Positions 43,501 to 51,089 of a stretch of 64,000 bases of DNA are shown piece after piece (position 1 is the first letter of the stretch; each line of letters starts with the position of its first letter). Made by a program: the position numbers and the translations under genes. Source of the stretch: Mucilaginibacter sp. OK098 (GTDB lineage Bacteria; Bacteroidota; Bacteroidia; Sphingobacteriales; Sphingobacteriaceae); assembly GCF_900142915.1 (NCBI RefSeq), contig NZ_FRCM01000009.1, positions 62,001-126,000 of the forward strand. The letters run 5' to 3'. The notes below the pieces were generated by a model that saw only the letters and a list, made by a program, of their open reading frames with translations, ran no database searches and was not told the origin of the DNA.

Positions 43501-43584
43501 AATCAGGGACAGGAATCAGGATAGAAGAAATGTGATAAAATCCAATCAGTCACATAATTTCTATCTTGATTCCTGCCTCTTATC
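43501..43584. repeat. Inverted repeat of GACAGGAATCAGGATAG words
   Basis: AATCAGGGACAGGAATCAGG through AAATGTGA (43501-43535) pairs with TCACATAATTTCTATCTTGA through TTCCTGCCTC (43549-43580). It follows the DsbD-like gene stop by 3 bp and could act as its 3' hairpin. Confidence 0.8.
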
Positions 43585-43747
43585 TCTTGCCTCTTTTCTG
43601 CTCTCTTTTACAAAAACACTCGGCTCTCCCGAAAAAATAGTGTAAATTCGCGGAACTTTTAAAAGAGTAGCGGTTTTTTATCGTTATATCTTGATAAAAG
43701 CATTAATTCAGATACTTTTTTCAGTGCGAAGCAGCGCCAATCATAAA

Positions 43748-44725
43748 ATGACGCAAATAAAAAACATAGGACTTTTTACATCGGGCGGCGATTCGCCGGG
43801 AATGAATGCTGCCATAAGGGCGGTAGTGCGGTCAGCCATTTATTATGGTATTGAAGTAACGGGCATTCGCCGTGGCTACGAAGGGATGATAAAGGGAGAT
43901 TTGTTCCCAATGGACCGGAAATCCGTTTCAAACATTATCCAACGTGGCGGTACCATATTAAAAACAGCGCGCAGTGAGCAATTCAGGACCCCCGAAGGCC
44001 GTAAGGAAGCTTATGAGCAATTGAAAAAGCATAACGTTGATGCCCTGGTTGCCATAGGCGGCGACGGAACCTTTAGAGGCGCAAAGGCTTTTAGCGAAGA
44101 GTTTGACATCCCTGTTATTGGCTTGCCCGGAACTATTGATAATGACCTTTGCGGCACTGATTTTACCATTGGATATGATACGGCAATTAATACCGTAGTT
44201 GATGCGGTTGATAAGATAAGGGATACGGCAGAATCGCACGACAGACTGTTTATTGTTGAGGTAATGGGCCGCGACTCGGGTTTGATAGCCTTGCGTACAG
44301 GTATTGCTGCAGGCGCCGAAACTATTTTGATCCCCGAAAGCCCAACCGATATTAACGCAGTATTTGATAAGCTTGAAAAAGGCCGTAAAGACAAATCATC
44401 AAAAATAATTATGCTTGCCGAAAACGGCGAAGCGGGTGATGCTTTTGAAGTGGGCAGGCAGATAAAAGAAAAATTTCCTAATTATGACACCCGCGTTTCG
44501 GTATTGGGTCACATTCAGCGTGGCGGCAGGCCTTCATGTATGGACCGGGTGCTGGCAAGCCGTGTTGGTGTTGCAGCAGTAGAAGCTTTAATGGCCGGTC
44601 ACCGTAACGAAATGATAGGATTGATCCATAACGATATTGCTTATACCCCGTTTGAGCATGCAACCAAACATATTGCAGAGATTAACCCCGACTTTTTAAA
44701 GATAGTGGAGATACTGGCGATATAG
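43748..44725 (+). CDS. pfkA: ATP-dependent 6-phosphofructokinase
   Basis: This glycolytic enzyme phosphorylates fructose 6-phosphate. The product is 325 residues from the ATG at 43748; a frame upstream to 43691 lacks family similarity. Motifs: TSGGDSPGMNAAIRA (ATP site), AIGGDGTFRGA, GLPGTIDNDLCGTD with the catalytic Asp, VEVMGRDSGLIAL and GHIQRGGRPSCMDR. Length and motifs are those of the bacterial ATP-dependent, allosteric type. It stands alone, convergent with the HigBA pair. Confidence 0.97.
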   Translation: MTQIKNIGLFTSGGDSPGMNAAIRAVVRSAIYYGIEVTGIRRGYEGMIKGDLFPMDRKSVSNIIQRGGTILKTARSEQFRTPEGRKEAYEQLKKHNVDALVAIGGDGTFRGAKAFSEEFDIPVIGLPGTIDNDLCGTDFTIGYDTAINTVVDAVDKIRDTAESHDRLFIVEVMGRDSGLIALRTGIAAGAETILIPESPTDINAVFDKLEKGRKDKSSKIIMLAENGEAGDAFEVGRQIKEKFPNYDTRVSVLGHIQRGGRPSCMDRVLASRVGVAAVEALMAGHRNEMIGLIHNDIAYTPFEHATKHIAEINPDFLKIVEILAI

Positions 44726-44761
44726 CGTAGAACACCAACGCTTTGCGAATAAGATGACAAA

Positions 44762-45076
44762 TTATGCCACCTTTGGCTGCCAGAAAACAGTAACCTTTTG
44801 AATGTCAACCTTTTTACGTGCTTGCGCAAGGTCGTAGTTTTCCTGGGCGTGAAGCCAAAACTCTGGTGTTGTATTAAATGCCTTACTTAAACGCAAAGCC
44901 ATTTCGGGGCTTATGCCTTGTTTTCCATTAATAATTGCCGACAGTGTTTTGCGGGTTGTGCCTAATCCGGCTGCTACCTGCTCAACGGTTAATTTCTGCC
45001 CGGTTTCTTCTTTTAAACCATCCAGCGTTTCGCGGATCAATTCACCAGGGTGGGCGGGGTCAAACATCATCTGCAT
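44762..45076 (-). CDS. higA: HigA-type antitoxin
   Basis: The product is 104 residues. The opening MFDPAHPGELIRETLDGLKE and the XRE helix-turn-helix (KLTVEQVAAGLGTTRKTLSA, then INGKQGISPEMALRLSKAF) are typical HigA. The C-terminal WLHAQENYDLAQARKK helix is also conserved. It lies 15 bp after the HigB-type toxin gene, in the toxin-first order of higBA loci. As antitoxin it should bind and neutralise HigB and repress the shared promoter. Confidence 0.9.
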   Translation of the reverse strand: MQMMFDPAHPGELIRETLDGLKEETGQKLTVEQVAAGLGTTRKTLSAIINGKQGISPEMALRLSKAFNTTPEFWLHAQENYDLAQARKKVDIQKVTVFWQPKVA

Positions 45077-45091
45077 TTTTCTAATCCTCCT

Positions 45092-45370
45092 TTAATGATA
45101 ATCTAAATAATCTACTTCGTGAACATCTTCGGCAATGAATTGAAATATGATCCGATAGTTCTTATCAATTTTAACAGCCCAAAAACCTTTAAGTTCGCCA
45201 CTTAATTGATGTAAGCCATATCCTGGTATATTCATATCACTAATAGCTTTGGCTGATTGTAAACGGGTTAAGATCAACCTTATTTTACTAATATGCTGAG
45301 GTTGAAGCTTAGAAGCATCTCCTTTTTCAAAATAAAGTCTTAATCCTTTATGCCGAATGCTTAAAATCAT
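45092..45370 (-). CDS. higB: HigB-type toxin (RelE superfamily)
   Basis: The product is 92 residues. The RelE/HigB pattern is clear: GLRLYFEKGDASKLQPQHIS and KIRLILTRLQSAKAISDM, then LHQLSGELKGFWAVKIDKNY and RIIFQF, ending in VDYLDYH. HigB toxins are ribosome-dependent mRNA endonucleases that act during translation. The ATG at 45370 lies 4 nt after a -7 element, so its mRNA may be leaderless. It is the first gene of the operon. Confidence 0.9.
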   Translation of the reverse strand: MILSIRHKGLRLYFEKGDASKLQPQHISKIRLILTRLQSAKAISDMNIPGYGLHQLSGELKGFWAVKIDKNYRIIFQFIAEDVHEVDYLDYH

Positions 45371-45374
45371 TATA

Positions 45375-45406
45375 CAAATGTAACGCGAAACGTGTCGGGT
45401 GTCAAA
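45375..45406 (-). promoter_or_regulatory. higBA promoter, Bacteroidota type
   Basis: On the minus strand, TTTG at 45406-45403 and TACATTTG at 45382-45375 are separated by exactly 20 bp. Both elements match consensus. The ATG of higB follows after only 4 nt. Confidence 0.7.
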
Positions 45407-45553
45407 TTTATTTTTAAATCCTTAATAAGTATAATGATTTGGGATTTCAAACACCACAATAACATAGTATTTTGGTATTTGGCAGTCTATACGGAGTAAC
45501 ACAGACCTTTTATTATTTAAGATAGCTTTGCTAAGTTCTCCATAGCTAAATCA

Positions 45554-46591
45554 TCACGGTGCCTGGTATTTACCTGGTAAATGATCCATAAAGGTTTTAT
45601 CAACTATTAAACGGATCACCTCGTCAATTTCATTGCCAACGGTTAGCAGGTGTTCAATAATTTCTTTATTATCGGGATTAAAGAAATTCCTTCTGTCCAT
45701 AATGGCAATTAATCCCAGCATGCTTGCTACAGGGCGGCGCAGCTCGTGCGATGTTAATGATGCAATATGGCGCAGGCGTTCATTTTGATCAATAATAGCT
45801 TTTTCGGATTTAAGCCTTTGGGTAATATTACGGGCAAAACAACCAATCCCGGTAATTTCGCCTTTTTCATTATAAATGGGGTTAAAGTTTATTTCGAACG
45901 AGAGCAGCTCTTTTGTATCAGGATCAATACTTTCATTTACTACCGTGTATATTTCTCCGGAAAGCGCACGGCTGTAATAGCTGTTCCAGGTTTTAATGAT
46001 CTGTTCATCGTAGCCGGCATGCAGGTACGAATAATCGCCCTCTTTGGGCTCAATGCCGGTTAAGTGCGCAATTTTGTTGCGGTAGGCCTGGTTCATATAA
46101 ACATAGCGGGTTTCTTTATCAACCGACCAGATCTGATCTTCCGTATTGTTGATCAGTGCTTCAAGGCTGCTTTTGGTCCACTCAAGCTCTTGCTCCTTAA
46201 GTTTCGCCTCTTCCTGGTACCGGATTTTCTCGCTTACATCGGTGGCAACCACAATCCGGCAGGCAGCAGCTTTAAAGGTTATATCGTGACTTGAAATTTC
46301 GGCATAAATAAGGTTGCCGCTTTTGCTTTTATGCTTCCAAATACCCGCATGAACTATTCCCTTTAAATCAAGCGTGTTTTCAGCCAGGTAACTATCAAGC
46401 GCATTGAGTTCGGAAGGGTCACGTAAATCGCGGAGCGTAAGCGTCAAAAATTCAGCTTCGGCGTAACCGTAGCTCTCAGTAGCCGCTTTATTTACCTTTA
46501 GTATCAGCAATGACGATATTTCATAAACCCACATAGGGTTAGGGTTGTCATCAAAAAAGAACCCAAGTCCGTTAAGAGGCAGATCCGGCAT
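45554..46591 (-). CDS. PAS-PAS protein with HisKA but no ATPase domain
   Basis: The product is 345 residues. Two PAS domains (about 8-125 and 142-262) with PAC-like ends (IVVATDVSEKIRYQEE and GCFARNITQRLKSEK) precede a HisKA helix pair with phosphoacceptor His282 in TSHELRRPV. The protein then stops at KYQAP, without N, G1 or G2 boxes. Another kinase could phosphorylate His282, or it may act as a phosphotransfer or sensing protein. The gene ends with a normal stop codon and no frameshift is visible downstream. It is a lone gene. Confidence 0.85.
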   Translation of the reverse strand: MPDLPLNGLGFFFDDNPNPMWVYEISSLLILKVNKAATESYGYAEAEFLTLTLRDLRDPSELNALDSYLAENTLDLKGIVHAGIWKHKSKSGNLIYAEISSHDITFKAAACRIVVATDVSEKIRYQEEAKLKEQELEWTKSSLEALINNTEDQIWSVDKETRYVYMNQAYRNKIAHLTGIEPKEGDYSYLHAGYDEQIIKTWNSYYSRALSGEIYTVVNESIDPDTKELLSFEINFNPIYNEKGEITGIGCFARNITQRLKSEKAIIDQNERLRHIASLTSHELRRPVASMLGLIAIMDRRNFFNPDNKEIIEHLLTVGNEIDEVIRLIVDKTFMDHLPGKYQAP

Positions 46592-46740
46592 ATGTTAAAT
46601 TAAGTGCTTGGGTCATAACTGTAAAATTAACGATTGTTTTTAATAAAATGCGTTTCCTGCATAGCAGGCCATAAACTTTGCACTCATTTATTTTGCGATA
46701 GTACTCATATCCGTTGATTTTTTAAAGAAAATTTTGAGAA

Positions 46741-46963
46741 AAGTCCGAAAGTCGGGAAAGGCCGGAAGGCCGAAAGCAAGGTTGGATCAATATAAAAATC
46801 AAAAGATAGATTGCGAAACGGTAAATTATTAGAAGGCTTACTATTGAATGATCTGGTTTAAATATTATTGCCCCCTAACCGAATTTTGGGCATTTTAAGT
46901 TAATACACGGTGCCGTAAGCCACTAATCTTTCGGCCTTCCGGCCTTTCCCGACTTTCGGCCTT
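46741..46963. repeat. 35-of-36 inverted repeat of CTTTCGGCCTTCC words
   Basis: The arms are at 46741-46776 (AAGTCCGAAAGTCGGGAAAG onward) and 46928-46963 (CTTTCGGCCTTCCGGCCTTT onward). They are complementary at 35 of 36 positions, with 151 bp between them. This is the closest pair of arms among the large repeats here. The rest of this roughly 465-bp gap before rpsP shows no gene. Confidence 0.92.
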
Positions 46964-46972
46964 AAAAAATCA

Positions 46973-47004
46973 TTTCCAATTAATAAATAAAATACCTACC
47001 TTTG
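46973..47004 (+). promoter_or_regulatory. rpsP promoter, Bacteroidota type
   Basis: TTTC at 46973-46976 and TACCTTTG at 46997-47004 are 20 bp apart. It lies 10 bp beyond the inverted repeat. The leader from here to the ATG at 47057 contains a short hairpin. Confidence 0.7.
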
Positions 47005-47006
47005 CA

Positions 47007-47030
47007 TCCCCGCAGAAAGAACTCCGGGGA
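47007..47030 (+). promoter_or_regulatory. Leader hairpin before rpsP
   Basis: TCCCCG at 47007-47012 and CGGGGA at 47025-47030 form a 6-bp stem with a 12-nt loop (CAGAAAGAACTC). It lies at the 5' end of the predicted transcript and could influence stability or initiation. Confidence 0.5.
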
Positions 47031-47056
47031 CAATGTTGAATACATAAAATAAAAAA

Positions 47057-47605
47057 ATGGCAACTAAAATCAGATTGCAAAGACACGGTAAAAAAGGAAA
47101 ACCTTTTTATTATATCGTAGTAGCCGATGCGCGCGCGCCGCGTGACGGACGTTTTATTGAGCGTTTAGGCTCATACAACCCAAACACTAACCCTGCAACT
47201 ATCGACATTAACTTCGATAAAACCCTTGATTGGGTTAACAGTGGTGCACAGCCAACAGATACTTGTCGTGCAATCCTGTCGTACAAAGGCGTTTTATACA
47301 AAAAACACTTACAGGGCGGTCTTAAAAAAGGTGCTTTAACCGAAGAACAGGTTGAAACAAAATTCCAGGAATGGCTTGATACCAAAGACGGAAAGATCAC
47401 CGGTAAAAAAACCAACTTAGTATCTGCGAAAGACGAAGCACGTAAAGCTGCTTTGGCTGCCGAGGCTAAAAAGAAGGAAGCAAAAGCTGCTGCAATTGTT
47501 GCTAAAAACACACCTGCGGTTGAAGAAGTTGAAGCTCCTGCGGTTGAAGAAGAAGTATCTGAAACTCCTGAGGCTGCTGCTGACGAAACTCCAGCTGCTG
47601 AATAA
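47057..47605 (+). CDS. rpsP: 30S ribosomal protein S16
   Basis: S16 is a primary assembly protein of the small subunit. The product is 182 residues; the conserved core (TKIRLQRHGKKGKPFYYIVV, RDGRFIERLGSYNP and DWVNSGAQPTDT) occupies the first 85. The remaining 95 are a Bacteroidota-style extension that becomes Ala, Lys and Glu rich (AALAAEAKKKEAKAA, then EEVEAPAVEEEV). It lies before rimM but is separated from it by 140 bp containing a hairpin. Confidence 0.96.
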   Translation: MATKIRLQRHGKKGKPFYYIVVADARAPRDGRFIERLGSYNPNTNPATIDINFDKTLDWVNSGAQPTDTCRAILSYKGVLYKKHLQGGLKKGALTEEQVETKFQEWLDTKDGKITGKKTNLVSAKDEARKAALAAEAKKKEAKAAAIVAKNTPAVEEVEAPAVEEEVSETPEAAADETPAAE

Positions 47606-47665
47606 TTCCTGTAACAGACACAAGAAGCAAGACTATAAGAGTCAGGAAAGTCTTCTAAATAATAT

Positions 47666-47698
47666 AATGGCGAAGATCCTAACAGGATTTTCGCCATT
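47666..47698 (+). terminator. Hairpin between rpsP and rimM
   Basis: AATGGCGAA and TTCGCCATT form a 9-bp stem enclosing a second GATCC/GGATT pairing, followed by GTTATTTT. It could be a terminator or attenuator that lowers rimM relative to rpsP. Confidence 0.65.
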
Positions 47699-47745
47699 GT
47701 TATTTTAACCTTGTCGCTATAAGCGAAGAAACCAAACATTGTACC

Positions 47746-48270
47746 ATGACAACCGAAGATTGTTTCAGAATAGGCAGCACGATAAAAACCAAGGGATTGA
47801 AGGGCGAGCTGCATATTTATACCGATTTTGACGGCATTGAGGCCATAAAGTTCAATTCGCTGTTTATTGAAATAGCCGGTAAGCTAGTGCCATATTTTGT
47901 AAGCTCGATAAAATACCTACAGAAAAATGCGGCGTATTTAATTTTGGAGGATGTGGACACCATTGAAAAAGCAGCGCATCTTGCAAAGAAGGACCTTTAC
48001 CTGCCCAATAAATTAAAGCCAAAAAAGGCGGAAGCCGAATTTACGCTGTTCGACCTGGTTGGCTTTACCGCCATTGACGACTACGAGGGCGAGCTCGGTA
48101 AGATCACCAATGTGCAGGAGTACCCTCAGCAGATCCTTGCAACCCTTACCTACAAAAACTGTGAAGTGCTTTTCCCGCTAAATGAAGAAGTAATTAAAGG
48201 CATTGATGTGGTTAAAGAAATTGTAAGGGTTGATTTGCCGGATGGCTTGCTGGATATTTATTTGGATTAA
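47746..48270 (+). CDS. rimM: Ribosome maturation factor RimM
   Basis: RimM helps assemble the head of the 30S subunit. The product is 174 residues with two beta-barrel domains joined by a linker near LKPKKAEAE. Motifs: FRIGSTIKTKGLKGELHIYT at the N-terminus and FTAIDDYEGELGKITNVQEY in the PRC-barrel domain. The usual neighbour trmD lies 2 kb further on, beyond a short hypothetical gene, an XRE locus and two VOC genes. Confidence 0.93.
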   Translation: MTTEDCFRIGSTIKTKGLKGELHIYTDFDGIEAIKFNSLFIEIAGKLVPYFVSSIKYLQKNAAYLILEDVDTIEKAAHLAKKDLYLPNKLKPKKAEAEFTLFDLVGFTAIDDYEGELGKITNVQEYPQQILATLTYKNCEVLFPLNEEVIKGIDVVKEIVRVDLPDGLLDIYLD

Positions 48271-48307
48271 GGTTTGGGCACATACACATTAAATTAAAAA
48301 AGAACTC

Positions 48308-48508
48308 ATGGAAAATTTCGATCAGGAAATTAAGCAAATACAATTAAACAACCCAAGTGAAATAAATGGGGAGTTAAATAACTACTTCTCTATTATTACC
48401 AGGGCCGACGGAAGATATAAGGTTATTTGGGGGAAACCCATTTCAACCCATATTCGTCATAAAGTTGAAGCATTGGTAAAAAAGCATTTTGTCCCGCCTG
48501 CATTATAG
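48308..48508 (+). CDS. Small hypothetical protein
   Basis: The product is 66 residues of unknown function, with no signal peptide or membrane segment. A charged N-terminus (FDQEIKQIQLNNPSEINGEL) precedes ITRADGRYKVIWGKPIST and a C-terminal HKVEALVKKHFVPPAL. It starts 37 bp after rimM and may be co-transcribed. Coding appears real from codon pattern and the lack of competing frames, but no family is recognised. Confidence 0.55.
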   Translation: MENFDQEIKQIQLNNPSEINGELNNYFSIITRADGRYKVIWGKPISTHIRHKVEALVKKHFVPPAL

Positions 48509-48517
48509 TTAATTTTA

Positions 48518-48566
48518 TTTGACATTCTGTAAAGTTTATTTTACATTTGGTAAACCAAGCTTTACA
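48518..48566 (+). promoter_or_regulatory. Promoter with two operator palindromes
   Basis: TTTG at 48518-48521 and TACATTTG at 48542-48549 (20-bp spacer) match the Bacteroidota consensus. TGTAAA-N6-TTTACA at 48528-48545 overlaps the spacer and -7, and GGTAAA-N6-TTTACA at 48549-48566 follows. Their centres are 21 bp apart. This is the expected layout for dimeric repressor binding, and the downstream XRE protein is the natural candidate. Confidence 0.65.
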
Positions 48567-48569
48567 AAC

Positions 48570-49004
48570 ATGAAATCTCGTTTTCTATTTCCCTATTGGT
48601 GCCATTACCTGGGCTGGGGATTGGCAATTGCACATGTTCCGATATCTATTATAGGCAGAATGAATGGAATGTTCAATATCCTTGATGATCAGTCCCGTAA
48701 TTTGAGTCTGTTTACCGGCGAACACCTGTTTTTTATGTGCACCGCATTGCTAATGACCCTTGGGTTATTTTTAGTTGCTTTTGCCAAAGAAAAAATCGAG
48801 GATGAACAGATCTGGCAAATTCGTCTTGATTCCCTGCGCTGGTCTATCTATATCAATTACCTCATCCTGATCATTAGCCTGGTTTTTATTAATGATACCG
48901 GGCATATTTTAGAATTGAATTTATGGGTTCCGCTTATATTTTTTATCGTTCGTTTCCGGTGGGTTATTTTCAGGCTTAACCAATCATTAAGCCGGGAGGT
49001 ATAA
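48570..49004 (+). CDS. Four-helix membrane protein (DUF2975-like)
   Basis: The product is 144 residues from the ATG at 48570, with four membrane helices (HYLGWGLAIAHVPISIIG, HLFFMCTALLMTLGLFLVAF, YINYLILIISLVFI and LWVPLIFFIVRFRWVIFRL). It ends 2 nt before the ATG of an XRE regulator. Membrane protein plus small XRE regulator pairs are common, as in DUF2975 loci, but the match is by architecture only. The frame upstream of 48570 lies inside the operator region, so this ATG is preferred. Confidence 0.7.
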   Translation: MKSRFLFPYWCHYLGWGLAIAHVPISIIGRMNGMFNILDDQSRNLSLFTGEHLFFMCTALLMTLGLFLVAFAKEKIEDEQIWQIRLDSLRWSIYINYLILIISLVFINDTGHILELNLWVPLIFFIVRFRWVIFRLNQSLSREV

Positions 49005-49006
49005 TT

Positions 49007-49207
49007 ATGAAAAATAATATTCGTGTAGAGCGCGCCATTAAAAATATAAGCCAGGGAGACCTGGCCGGACAGGTTGGCGTATCCCGCCAAACCATTAATT
49101 CTATTGAAAGTAATAAATATGTACCTTCAACGGTGCTGGCATTAAAAATTTCAAGAGTGTTTGGTAAAGCGCTTGAGGAGGTTTTTATGCTGGAAGAGGG
49201 GGATTGA
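49007..49207 (+). CDS. XRE-family transcriptional regulator
   Basis: The product is 66 residues, almost entirely a helix-turn-helix: RVERAIKNISQGDLAGQVGV, then SRQTINSIESNKYVPSTVLA and LKISRVFGKALEEVFML. The size and sequence match the short YozG-type XRE repressors. A GGGAGGT 10 nt upstream is unusually like a Shine-Dalgarno site for this phylum. It probably represses the promoter at 48518-48566, controlling itself and the membrane protein encoded before it. Confidence 0.92.
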   Translation: MKNNIRVERAIKNISQGDLAGQVGVSRQTINSIESNKYVPSTVLALKISRVFGKALEEVFMLEEGD

Positions 49208-49253
49208 AGGGAGAATCAAGAAATCAGGAGTCAGGAATCAAGAGAAAAAACAG

Positions 49254-49679
49254 ATGAAAACCAAAACAACCTTTACACCTCAGCTGGTTATTCCAAATGG
49301 GGTAACTGACATCAGCTTTTATACCAAAGCTTTTAATGCCATTGAATTATGGTGCCTTAATAATGATGATGGGTCTATACATGTGGCCGGCCTTACAATT
49401 GACGGTGCACTGTTTCACCTGCATGAACAAACACAGCATTCCAATGCTTTTAGTCCTGCTATGCATAACGGCACAACGGTAACCATTGGATTGATGGTTG
49501 AAGATGTGCACGCTGTGGTGGCACAAGCGGCGGCGGCTGGCGCCCGGGTCACATCGCCGGTGCAGGATTATGATTACGGTTACAGGCAGGGCAATGTTGT
49601 TGACCCTTTTGGTCATCACTGGATGATTGAAAAGATAATTAACCCGGATATATTAACAAAGCAAAACTATGGCAAATAA
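49254..49679 (+). CDS. VOC-family (glyoxalase-like) protein
   Basis: The product is 141 residues from the ATG at 49254; the longer frame from 49161 runs through repeat words and is rejected. The VOC fold is indicated by FYTKAFNAIELWCLNN, GLMVEDVHAVVAQAAAAGAR and DYDYGYRQGNVVDPFGHHWM. The last His and Glu (HHWMIE) are metal-binding-type positions. Substrate is unknown. It overlaps the next VOC gene by 11 nt, so both are made together. Confidence 0.85.
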   Translation: MKTKTTFTPQLVIPNGVTDISFYTKAFNAIELWCLNNDDGSIHVAGLTIDGALFHLHEQTQHSNAFSPAMHNGTTVTIGLMVEDVHAVVAQAAAAGARVTSPVQDYDYGYRQGNVVDPFGHHWMIEKIINPDILTKQNYGK

Positions 49680-50067
49680 CCCGGCAGATGATTTTGAAAC
49701 CGCTATAAGGCCAACCTTATCGGTTAGTAATGGAGTGGCAGCAGTTGAGTTTTACAAAAAGGCCTTTAATGCAGCCGAACTGATGCGGGTTGAAGCCCCT
49801 GACGGTGCAATTGTGGCGGAGCTATCTATTAACGGCGCCCGCTTTTTCGTTGCCGACAAATCGTCAGATGATCTGATCACTGGCAGATCCGGCAATGTTC
49901 CTATCCGGATGGGGCTGATCGTAGCCAATCCCGATGCTTTTGCAGCAAGCGCCATAGCTGCCGGTGCTACGGAAGTTTATCCAGTTGCCGACCAGGATTA
50001 TGGCTATCGGCTTGGACATATTATTGACCCTTACGGGCATCATTGGGAAATTTGCAGGCCTTTGTAA
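49669..50067 (+). CDS. VOC-family (glyoxalase-like) protein, second copy
   Basis: The product is 132 residues and paralogous to the preceding gene: RPTLSVSNGVAAVEFYKKAF, FVADKSSDDLITGRSGNVPI and QDYGYRLGHIIDPYGHHWEI. The conserved GHHWEI end provides metal ligands in VOC enzymes. Its start overlaps the upstream VOC gene by 11 nt. The pair could be a small detoxification operon or bleomycin/PhnB-like proteins; no specific substrate is evident. Confidence 0.87.
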   Translation: MANNPADDFETAIRPTLSVSNGVAAVEFYKKAFNAAELMRVEAPDGAIVAELSINGARFFVADKSSDDLITGRSGNVPIRMGLIVANPDAFAASAIAAGATEVYPVADQDYGYRLGHIIDPYGHHWEICRPL

Positions 50068-50070
50068 AAG

Positions 50071-50213
50071 ATGCAAGAATCAAGAAGTCAAGAATCAAGA
50101 TAAAACTTATTTTAACTATGTGTCTCTTAATTCCCAATCCCATCCTGAATCTTAGTTCCATTTTATTCTAACACCTCTTGACTTCTTGAATCTTGCCTTC
50201 TTGAATCTTGACT
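50071..50213. repeat. Inverted repeat of ATCAAGAAGTCAAG words
   Basis: ATGCAAGAATCAAGAAGTCA plus AGAATCAAGATAAAAC (50071-50106) pairs with CCTCTTGACTTCTTGAATCT plus TGCCTTCTTGAATCTTGACT (50174-50213). It begins 4 nt after the VOC stop and ends 4 bp before the trmD -33 element. Confidence 0.82.
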
Positions 50214-50216
50214 CTA

Positions 50217-50248
50217 TTTCCTCTCTTAATTCTATTCCCCTATCTTTG
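50217..50248 (+). promoter_or_regulatory. trmD promoter, Bacteroidota type
   Basis: TTTC at 50217-50220 and TATCTTTG at 50241-50248 are 20 bp apart. The trmD ATG at 50253 lies only 4 nt after the -7 element, which implies a leaderless or nearly leaderless transcript. Confidence 0.7.
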
Positions 50249-50252
50249 CCCT

Positions 50253-50930
50253 ATGCGTTTTGATATCATTTCCGTTTTGCCCAACCTGCTCGAGAGTCCT
50301 TTTGCACATTCTATATTACAGCGTGCACAAAAAAAAGGGATCGCTGAGATTGTTGTGCATAACCTGCGCGACTATTCAACCAGCAAGCAAAAAAGCGTTG
50401 ATGATTATCCTTATGGCGGTGGCAGCGGCATGGTGATGACCATACCGCCATTTGCAGCCTGCATTGAAAAGCTAAAGGCCGAACGTGATTATGATGAGGT
50501 GATTTTTATGTCGCCCGATGGCGAGACGCTGAACCAGGCAATAGCCAACCAGCTATCCATCAAAAAAAATATTATTATACTTTGCGGGCATTATAAAGGC
50601 ATTGACCAGCGGATCCGCGATATTTTTGTTACCCGTGAAATTTCCATAGGTGATTATGTTTTATCAGGCGGTGAGTTGCCGGCAGCTGTTTTGGTTGATG
50701 CGGTAGTAAGGTTGATTCCAGGTGTTTTATCTGATGAAACATCCGCCCTTTCTGATTCTTTCCAGGATGGCCTGCTTGATGCGCCTGTTTATACCCGACC
50801 GGCCGACTGGAACGGCCACCAGGTGCCTGACATCCTTTTGAGCGGCAATACCCCCGAAATAGAAAAATGGCGCTTTGAGCAGGCCGTGGAGCGGACGAGG
50901 GTGAGAAGGCCGGATCTGCTGGATGAATAG
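50253..50930 (+). CDS. trmD: tRNA (guanine-N1)-methyltransferase TrmD
   Basis: TrmD methylates G37 of tRNAs reading CNN codons and prevents frameshifting. The product is 225 residues from the ATG at 50253; a TTG-started extension to 50208 lies in the promoter and is rejected. The trefoil-knot SAM site is CGHYKGIDQRI, then REISIGDYVLSGGELPAAVL and VDAVVRLIPGVL. DYPYGGGSGMVM is also conserved. It carries its own promoter, unlike the classical rpsP-rimM-trmD-rplS operon. Confidence 0.96.
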   Translation: MRFDIISVLPNLLESPFAHSILQRAQKKGIAEIVVHNLRDYSTSKQKSVDDYPYGGGSGMVMTIPPFAACIEKLKAERDYDEVIFMSPDGETLNQAIANQLSIKKNIIILCGHYKGIDQRIRDIFVTREISIGDYVLSGGELPAAVLVDAVVRLIPGVLSDETSALSDSFQDGLLDAPVYTRPADWNGHQVPDILLSGNTPEIEKWRFEQAVERTRVRRPDLLDE

Positions 50931-50942
50931 GTTAATTTAACC

Positions 50943-51009
50943 GTAGGGGCGTATCGCATACGCCCTATACAATTTCTACAGGTATAGGGCGTATGCGATG
51001 CGCCCCTAC
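50943..51009. repeat. Hairpin of GTAGGGGCGTATCGC family
   Basis: The 28-bp arms 50943-50970 and 50982-51009 are complementary at 27 positions, with an 11-nt loop (AATTTCTACAG). It lies 13 bp after the trmD stop and is probably the 3'-end hairpin of trmD. The same type of hairpin is common in Bacteroidota intergenic regions. Confidence 0.88.
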
Positions 51010-51050
51010 AGCGGGATTCCCTCTTCAACATAAAATCCCTAAATTAGATT

Positions 51051-51078
51051 GCAACCAAAACGCCATACCTGCATTATA
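51051..51078 (+). promoter_or_regulatory. Candidate ECF promoter 1
   Basis: GCAACC at 51051-51056 and GCATTATA at 51071-51078 are separated by 14 bp. The same two blocks occur 13 bp apart upstream of the next gene (51658-51684). A further GCAACC lies at 51083-51088, directly before the ATG at 51090. The recurrence suggests recognition by the ECF sigma factor itself. Confidence 0.55.
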
Positions 51079-51089
51079 GCGTTGCAACC

